Source: Opitutaceae bacterium
Lineage (GTDB): Bacteria; Verrucomicrobiota; Verrucomicrobiia; Opitutales; Opitutaceae
Length of the DNA stretch: 21,262 bases
Direction: 5' to 3'
NCBI GenBank assembly: GCA_025352845.1
Contig: JANXSC010000514.1
Span: 1 to 21,262, forward strand
This document shows, one piece after another, positions 14,641 to 21,262 of this stretch (the stretch's first letter is position 1; every line of letters begins with the position of its first letter). The notes beneath the pieces were generated by a model, which had not been told where the DNA came from, did not search any database, and saw only the letters and a program-made list of their open reading frames with translations. Made by a program: the position numbers and the translations under genes.

Positions 14641-16080
14641 ATGCTCACAATTCTTCGCGTCCTCCTCGGCTTCGGATTTTCCACCGTCGCCTTCGCCGCG
14701 CCGTCGAAACCCAACATCCTCTTCATCCTCACCGACGATCAGGCGCCGTGGGCCTTCGGGCCCTCCGGCTACAAGCAGGTCAAAACGCCCCACATGGATC
14801 GGCTCGCGCGCGAGGGCGCGTATTTTCCCAACGCCTTCACGCCCACGCCCGTGTGCAGCCCCGCGCGCGCGGGCATCATGACGAGCCGCTACGGCACCGA
14901 ACTCGGCATCTTCGACTGGATCAATCCGAGCGTCGACAAGGGCCTCGGCCTCGACGGAAAAATCCCCACGTGGCCGCGCCTCCTCCAGCAATCCGGCTAC
15001 GCCACCGCGCTCTTTGGCAAGTGGCACCTCGGCGATTTGCCCGAGCAGCATCCCACGAAACGCGGCTACGACACCTTCGTCGGTTTCCTCGGCGGCGGCT
15101 CTCCGCCCAAAAATCCCACGCTGGAAAAAAACGGCATCAACGAAAAGCGCGAGGGCTTCATCGTCGATGTCGTCGCCGACGAGGCCATCGCGTGGCTGCG
15201 GCAGCGCGATGCGTCGAAGCCGTTTGCCGTGAGCCTGCACTTCCGCGAGCCGCACGCCTCCTATCTGCCGGTGCGCGAGGAAGACTGGGCCAAGGTGAAA
15301 GACCTCGATCCTGTCATCCCGAATCCCGACTACCCCGGCCTCGACGTCGAACGCGTGAAGCGCCTCACGCGCGAATACCTTGCCTCCGTCGCCGCCGTCG
15401 ACCGCAACCTCGGCCACGTCCTTGCGGCCCTCGACGAACTGAAGCTTACGGCCAACACGCTCGTGATTTTCACCTCCGACCACGGCTACAATATGGGCCA
15501 CCACGCGCTGCAGCACAAAGGCAACGCCTCGTGGATGCTGAAGCAGGAATTTCTCCCGCCCGCCACGCCCACGATTTCGCTGGGCCGCCGGCCCAACATG
15601 TTCGACACCTCTGTCCACATCCCGCTCGCCATCCGCTGGCCCGGCGTCGTGCAGCCCGGCACCGTCAACCCGCACACGCTCTCGCACCTCGACTGGTTTC
15701 CCACGCTCACCGCGATCGCCGGCGCAACGATTCCCGTCGGCACCATCATCCGCGGCCGCGACGTGCAACCGCTCCTCCGCGGCACCGCGAAAAATTGGAA
15801 CGACGATTTCTACGCCGAGTATTCCATGCGCCATGGCGCCCAAGTCCACATGCGCATGTATCGCACGCCCGACTGGAAACTGATCCGCGACTTCAACAAC
15901 GAGGGCCGCGACGAACTCTACCACCTCGCCGCCGATCCCGACGAGACGCGCAACCTGATCGCCGATGGCAGCCCCGCCGTGAAACAAATCCTCACCGACC
16001 TCGATGCCCGCATCCTCGCGAAGATGGAGGAGCTGAAAGACCCCGCGCTCCCGCAGGCCCGCGCCCGCAGCCGGCGGTAG
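14641..16080 (+). CDS. formylglycine-dependent arylsulfatase family protein, secreted
   Basis: A 479-residue sulfatase that should hydrolyse sulfate esters, most likely on carbohydrates, outside the cytoplasm. It has a signal peptide (residues 1-20, ending FAA), the metal-binding NILFILTDDQ (D32, D33), and the sulfatase signature CSPARAGIMTSRY with Cys72 as the residue converted to formylglycine, which makes it a Cys-type enzyme needing a maturase. ALFGKWHLG (K127, H129) and FTSDHGYNMGHH (D280, H281) complete the active site. The signature has Ala where Ser is commoner (CxPSR) and SR where GR is commoner; the first variant is frequent in PVC sulfatases. The C-terminus shows the usual DWKLIRDFNNEGRDELYHLAADPDETRNL. 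The frame is open upstream, but ATG 14641 is chosen for the signal peptide. The substrate is unknown. No sulfatase maturase gene lies in the window. Confidence 0.93.
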   Translation: MLTILRVLLGFGFSTVAFAAPSKPNILFILTDDQAPWAFGPSGYKQVKTPHMDRLAREGAYFPNAFTPTPVCSPARAGIMTSRYGTELGIFDWINPSVDKGLGLDGKIPTWPRLLQQSGYATALFGKWHLGDLPEQHPTKRGYDTFVGFLGGGSPPKNPTLEKNGINEKREGFIVDVVADEAIAWLRQRDASKPFAVSLHFREPHASYLPVREEDWAKVKDLDPVIPNPDYPGLDVERVKRLTREYLASVAAVDRNLGHVLAALDELKLTANTLVIFTSDHGYNMGHHALQHKGNASWMLKQEFLPPATPTISLGRRPNMFDTSVHIPLAIRWPGVVQPGTVNPHTLSHLDWFPTLTAIAGATIPVGTIIRGRDVQPLLRGTAKNWNDDFYAEYSMRHGAQVHMRMYRTPDWKLIRDFNNEGRDELYHLAADPDETRNLIADGSPAVKQILTDLDARILAKMEELKDPALPQARARSRR

Positions 16081-16105
16081 TTCGGCTGCAACCAACCACT
16101 GGATC

Positions 16106-16705
16106 CTATTTCTTTCTCGGGCCCCCACCACTCCGGGCCGGATGCATTTGGCAGTAGCGGTGAGATTCCAGCACGGGAATTTTGTTCGCAAGGTCCACGT
16201 CGTTCAGCGCGGACTTCGCGCCCCACGAAAACACTTTCTCGAACCACGGCAGCCAGCGGCTGTCGCGAATTTGATCGAGGAAGTAGACCTCGTGCTCCTT
16301 TTCCTTGATGCCCATTTCGTAGAGCACCTCGTCGTGCTCGCGGATGCCGAGTGCCTGGAAATGGCGCATCATCACGAAGTATTCGCAGACGTTGCCGCTC
16401 TCCAGCTTGCCCGCGAAAAAATACGGCATGAACCGGCCAATCACATGGCAGCTCGCCGAGATGATTTTCCCGATGACGAAAAACCGGGCCTCGTAATGGC
16501 GCGACACCGGCACATCGTAGCGCCGCATTAGCGCGAGGACATTCTCGCGGTGGTGCCACTCGTCGTCCTCGATCTGTTTCACCGCCTTTTTCGCCGCCGG
16601 ATCCCTGAGCGAGTTCGCGTGGCCGACGTAGGCAAACGCCGCCGCCCGCTCCGCCGAGTAGGCGCGCCGCAACAAATCCACGAGCACCGGGTGATTCAGT
16701 TTCAT
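16106..16705 (-). CDS. ferritin-like di-iron protein (COQ7/rubrerythrin-like fold), function unknown
   Basis: A 199-residue, mainly helical, cytoplasmic protein. Candidate metal ligands follow the classic E / ExxH / E / ExxH order of ferritin-like di-iron carboxylate proteins: E19 (in SAERAAAFAYVGH), E49 and H52 (in IEDDEWHHREN), E108 (in CEYFVMMRHF), and E135 and H138 (in KEKEHEVYFL). The closest pattern I know is that of demethoxyubiquinone hydroxylase (COQ7) and rubrerythrin-like proteins; there is no rubredoxin CxxC knuckle. A hydroxylase, oxidase or iron-storage role would all be guesses. Start ATG 16705 is chosen because the helix MKLNHPVLVDLLRRAYSAER begins there; the frame is open about 20 codons upstream with an unlikely sequence. 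It is convergent with the sulfatase (25 bp between) and divergent from the cytochrome gene. Confidence 0.8.
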   Translation of the reverse strand: MKLNHPVLVDLLRRAYSAERAAAFAYVGHANSLRDPAAKKAVKQIEDDEWHHRENVLALMRRYDVPVSRHYEARFFVIGKIISASCHVIGRFMPYFFAGKLESGNVCEYFVMMRHFQALGIREHDEVLYEMGIKEKEHEVYFLDQIRDSRWLPWFEKVFSWGAKSALNDVDLANKIPVLESHRYCQMHPARSGGGPRKK

Positions 16706-16833
16706 GCTATATGGAGCGAGCGAAGGGAGATCGCCGCGGCCGGGCGAGGACGATTCGTGCGGCAAACGAGAATCGTGGCTTAGTTTTTTCTGTCACTCCG
16801 GCCTCCCAGCGTGTTCGCTCGGCGGGTCTACCG

Positions 16834-19587
16834 ATGATTCGCCCCCTCATCGTTTCCGTCCTGTTCGCGCTCTTGACGGGCCGTGCCTTGGCCCAGGCCG
16901 CCGACGCCGCGGGCCTCGCGTTTTTTGAGTCCAAGGTCCGCCCACTCCTCGTGGAGCGCTGCTACGAATGCCACTCCGCCAAAAAACAAAAGGGCGGCCT
17001 GCGCCTCGACTCTGCTCCCGGCTGGCGCGCCGGCGGCGACACCGGCCAGGTCATCACGCCCGGCGATCCGACCCGGAGCCTGCTCGTCGAAGCCATCGGC
17101 TACAAAAACGAAGACTTGCAGATGCCGCCGAAAAATCCACTCCGCGCCGACGAGGTCGCCGTGCTCACCGAGTGGATCCGCCGTGGCGCGCCCGACCCCC
17201 GCCTCACTGTGCCGGAGGACACTTCCCCGAAAATCACCGCAATGACGCTGGCACAGGCACGCGCCCACTGGGCGTTTCAACCGATCACCGCGCCGCCGGT
17301 GCCGCCTTCGCCAAGCGGTGCCACTGCCCCCAGCGACATCGACCGCTTCGTCCGCGCCCGCCTCGCCGCCGAAAATCTCGCGCCCAATCCCCCCGCCGAT
17401 CCGCGCACGCTCATCCGCCGCGCCTACTTCACTTTGCTCGGTTTCCCGCCTTCCTACGATCGCGTCGAGGCGTTCGCGGCCGATTCAAATCCCACCGCCT
17501 TCGCCACGCTCGTCGATCAACTTCTCGCCCGCCCCGAATACGGTCAGCGCTGGGGCCGCCACTGGCTCGATGTCGCGCGCTATTCCGACACGACGGAAAA
17601 ATCCACCGACGGCGAGCGCCGCATTCCCTTCGCCCATACCTACCGCGACTACGTGATCGAGGCGCTCAACACCGACCGCCCGTTCAACCGTTTCATCCTC
17701 GAGCAAATCGCCGCCGACCGCCTGCCCGCCGACGAGCAACCCGATCTCCGCGCCCTTGGTTTTCTCACTGTGGGCCGCCGCTTCGAAGGCAACATCGAGG
17801 CGCCGCAGCTCATCATCGACGAGCGCATCGACACCATCGGCCGTGGCGTGCTCGGCCTCACGCTCGCCTGCGCCCGCTGCCACGACCACAAGTTCGACGC
17901 GATCCCGACCGCCGACTACTACTCGCTCTACGGCATCCTCGCCAGCAGCGACGACCCGCTCGACCTCCCCGAGGTCGGCGCAGTCACCGCCGCCACCGAT
18001 GTCGTCGCCAAATACCGCACTGATCGCGCCGCGCTGTTCGCCGCCTACGAGAAGCAAGTCAACGAGAGCATGACGCGCGCGCGTCGTCTCGTCCGCGAAC
18101 TTGCCCCCGAATACTTGTGCTACCTCGTCGAGGAGTCGCCCAACCACCGCACAGTCGAAGGTTTCATCCCGCTGGACACGCCGCGCGGTCTGCTCGTGCT
18201 CGGCGGCGGCCCCGCATGGGCGCGCTTGATCGCAGCGAGCAACGCGCGCGGCAAAAATTTCTTTCTCCTCTGGCCCGAGTTCCTAAAACTCCCCGCCGCC
18301 GACTTCGCCACCCGCGCGCAAGCGCTGCTCGAGTCCGCGCACCGCGAGCGCGACCGCCACGATCCCTACATCCTCGCCACGCTCGCGGAAAAACCACTCA
18401 CGACGATGCACGACGTCGCCGACGCCTTCGGCCGCGCCATCACCGAGGCGCTCACGACGACAGAATTTCCCGCGCTCGCCACCACGATCGACGCCCCGGA
18501 CTCGCCGCTGGAATTCACCCGCCCATCCGTCGCCGAAGATCTGCTGCGCTTCGTGACCGAGGCGCAAATCGTCGCTCGTCGCGACAACGAGGCCGCCGCC
18601 AAAATTCGCGAGAACCTCACCATCCTCGAAGCCACCGCGCCGATCAACCGCGCGCAGGTCGTCACCGTCTCCGGCCCGCCTTTCGATCCGCACGTGCTCA
18701 TCCGTGGCGATCGCCTGAAGCCTGGCGCCGCCGTGCCCCGCCGCCTCCCGCAACTCTTCGCGTCCCTCGACAACCGAAACTTTTCCGACGATGGCCGCCT
18801 CGCGCTCGCGCGCGCCCTCGTGAGCGAAAAAAATCCCCTCACCGCCCGCGTGATCGTGAATCGCGTGTGGCAGCAACACTTCGGCGCCGGGCTCGTCGCG
18901 ACGGCCGACAATTTTGGCGCCGTCGGCGAGCGGCCCTCGCATCCCGAGCTGCTCGATCACCTCGCCGCGTGGTTCATCGCGCACGACTGGTCGTTGAAGG
19001 CGCTCCATCGCTATCTCATGGCGTCCGCGGCGTGGCGGCAGAGCAGCGCGCCGCAACCCGCCGCTCTCGCCCACGATGCCTCGAACCGCCTGCTCTGGCG
19101 CATGAGCCCGCGCCGTCTCGAATTTGAGGCGCTGCGCGACAGCCTCCTCCGCGTCGCCGGCCGCCTCGACACGCACCTCGGCGGCCGCAGCGCCCCGCTC
19201 GACGACGACAACGTCCGCCGCGCCGTTTACGGCTACACCGATCGTTTCCGCATTCCCGCGTTGCTGCGAAATTTCGACATGGCCAATCCCGACCAGTCCA
19301 TCGCGCGCCGCGGCGAGACGACACATCCGTTACAGGCGCTGTATTTTCTTAACAGCCCGTTCCTCCGCACGCAGGCCGAGCACGTGAACCGCCAGCCCGA
19401 AATCGCCGAGCAGCTCGACGCCCGCGAGCGCATCCTCGCGATCTACCGCCGCATCCTCATCCGCCAACCGAGTGCCGATGAACTCGCGCTCGCGCAACGC
19501 TACCTCGGCACCGCGCCGACCAACGCACAGTGGGTGCAGTTCGCCCAAGTGCTCCTCCTCTCCAACGAGTTTTTCTACTGCGACTGA
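16834..19587 (+). CDS. planctomycete-type cytochrome / DUF1549 / DUF1553 protein (PSCyt family)
   Basis: A 917-residue secreted protein. After a signal peptide (MIRPLIVSVLFALLTGRALAQA) comes a PSCyt1 cytochrome domain (about 23-115) with a CxxCH heme-binding motif at C43-C46-H47 (RCYECHSAKKQKGGLRLDS). DUF1549 follows (about 168-375: DIDRFVRARL, then RWGRHWLDVARYSD) and contains a second CxxCH at C346-C349-H350 (CARCHDHKFDAIP), a conserved family feature. DUF1553 lies near residues 648-900 (VIVNRVWQQHFGAGLV, FGAVGERPSHPELLDHLA, PLQALYFLNSPF). The family is very abundant in Planctomycetes and Verrucomicrobia, nearly always beside a DUF1501 gene as here, and has no proven function; a heme-linked oxidative step in glycan breakdown has been suggested. 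The frame is open upstream to 16711, but ATG 16834 fits the signal peptide. Confidence 0.93.
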   Translation: MIRPLIVSVLFALLTGRALAQAADAAGLAFFESKVRPLLVERCYECHSAKKQKGGLRLDSAPGWRAGGDTGQVITPGDPTRSLLVEAIGYKNEDLQMPPKNPLRADEVAVLTEWIRRGAPDPRLTVPEDTSPKITAMTLAQARAHWAFQPITAPPVPPSPSGATAPSDIDRFVRARLAAENLAPNPPADPRTLIRRAYFTLLGFPPSYDRVEAFAADSNPTAFATLVDQLLARPEYGQRWGRHWLDVARYSDTTEKSTDGERRIPFAHTYRDYVIEALNTDRPFNRFILEQIAADRLPADEQPDLRALGFLTVGRRFEGNIEAPQLIIDERIDTIGRGVLGLTLACARCHDHKFDAIPTADYYSLYGILASSDDPLDLPEVGAVTAATDVVAKYRTDRAALFAAYEKQVNESMTRARRLVRELAPEYLCYLVEESPNHRTVEGFIPLDTPRGLLVLGGGPAWARLIAASNARGKNFFLLWPEFLKLPAADFATRAQALLESAHRERDRHDPYILATLAEKPLTTMHDVADAFGRAITEALTTTEFPALATTIDAPDSPLEFTRPSVAEDLLRFVTEAQIVARRDNEAAAKIRENLTILEATAPINRAQVVTVSGPPFDPHVLIRGDRLKPGAAVPRRLPQLFASLDNRNFSDDGRLALARALVSEKNPLTARVIVNRVWQQHFGAGLVATADNFGAVGERPSHPELLDHLAAWFIAHDWSLKALHRYLMASAAWRQSSAPQPAALAHDASNRLLWRMSPRRLEFEALRDSLLRVAGRLDTHLGGRSAPLDDDNVRRAVYGYTDRFRIPALLRNFDMANPDQSIARRGETTHPLQALYFLNSPFLRTQAEHVNRQPEIAEQLDARERILAIYRRILIRQPSADELALAQRYLGTAPTNAQWVQFAQVLLLSNEFFYCD

Positions 19588-19625
19588 ATGTGCCTGTGAA
19601 CGACGAAAAGTATCGGCTCCGCGCA

Positions 19626-19695
19626 GTAGGGCGGGTCTGTGACCCGCCCTGCGAACACTCTGCGCGCGAAAAGGCGGGTCATAGACCCGCCCTAC
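19626..19695. repeat. inverted pair of REP-like palindromic units
   Basis: Two 23-bp units, 19626-19648 and 19673-19695, are reverse complements of each other with one mismatch, separated by 24 bp. Each is itself a hairpin: GGGCGGGTC-TGT-GACCCGCCC (19629-19649, 9-bp stem) and GGCGGGTC-ATA-GACCCGCC (19673-19691, 8-bp stem). The whole could fold as one long stem or two small ones. This is the layout of REP/BIME elements mobilised by REP-associated Y1 transposases. It lies in the 168-bp gap between the cytochrome and DUF1501 genes and could also shape mRNA stability there. Confidence 0.75.
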
Positions 19696-19755
19696 TCCTC
19701 GCTCGCACTACCCCCGATGGGCTGTAGTCTCCAAGCGAAGTCGCACCCGACGCCC

Positions 19756-21192
<1,437 letters not shown>

Positions 21193-21204
21193 CACTTCGG
21201 CGTA

Positions 21205-21237
21205 GCGGGAAGGCTTTCCGTTCCGCGCAAGGCGCGC
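21205..21237. other. hairpins after the DUF1501 stop codon
   Basis: GGAA-GGCT-TTCC (21208-21219), flanked by an imperfect GCGG/CCGC pair, is followed by CGCGC-AAG-GCGCG (21224-21236). There is no T-tract, so this is at best a weak or factor-dependent terminator. It may be part of a palindromic repeat that continues past the window end. Confidence 0.35.
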
Positions 21238-21262
21238 AGTCCGAGGTGGAGCGCGTTGACCC

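Noticed and set aside
13455..16191. Long overlapping frames (900 codons plus, 630 codons minus) across the PQQ-propeller and sulfatase genes
   Set aside because: Both run through two well-supported genes of opposite strand and show only Arg/Pro/His-rich or Glu/Gly/Val-rich shadow composition.
16750..16795. Terminator-like hairpin followed by a T-run in the divergent gap
   Set aside because: The stem CGATTCG/CGAGAATCG has a bulge, the T-run starts about 9 nt later, and no plus-strand gene ends nearby.

Overview
The window is high-GC DNA with the gene content of a verrucomicrobial (Opitutaceae-like) or related PVC-group chromosome. The signs are a planctomycete-type cytochrome/DUF1549/DUF1553 protein followed by a DUF1501 protein, a sulfatase, a verrucomicrobial-style TonB-dependent receptor, a large secreted Ig-like/beta-propeller protein, and starts that mostly lack a Shine-Dalgarno sequence. 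The taxonomic call is inference from protein style; no rRNA or tRNA gene is present.

Left part (1-3841, all on the minus strand, given here in transcription order): nadD and rsfS form a conserved NAD/ribosome housekeeping pair with a 1-nt overlap. A 334-bp non-coding stretch follows. Then come two tandem type IV pilin-like genes about 70% identical to each other, separated by a rho-independent terminator. Last is the start of a multi-membrane-spanning GT-C-type glycosyltransferase that runs off the left edge, so its frame has no stop in the window.

Middle (3932-13241, plus strand): a co-directional set of a Tat-exported NHL-type beta-propeller protein, a TonB-dependent receptor and a 1672-residue secreted protein. 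That last protein has five Ig-like domains, seven delta-60-type blades, about fourteen SxDGxxW-type blades and a duplicated C-terminal domain. Gaps are 22 and 60 bp and each holds a GC-rich hairpin. The set looks like an outer-membrane uptake and surface-display locus of unknown substrate.

Right part (13254-21192): a PQQ-type propeller protein (minus) convergent with the giant gene, a formylglycine-dependent sulfatase (plus), a ferritin-like di-iron protein (minus), and the large cytochrome/DUF1549/DUF1553 protein followed by its usual DUF1501 partner (plus). The last two are separated by a pair of palindromic REP-like units in inverted orientation. Sulfatase, PSCyt/DUF1501 genes and TonB receptors commonly co-occur in PVC bacteria that degrade complex, often sulfated, glycans; applying that here is inference.

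Most likely novel: the giant propeller/Ig protein and its three-gene unit, and the tandem pilin plus glycosyltransferase arrangement with an atypical Ala at the prepilin cleavage site. No CRISPR array, insertion sequence, phage or recognisable defence system was seen.
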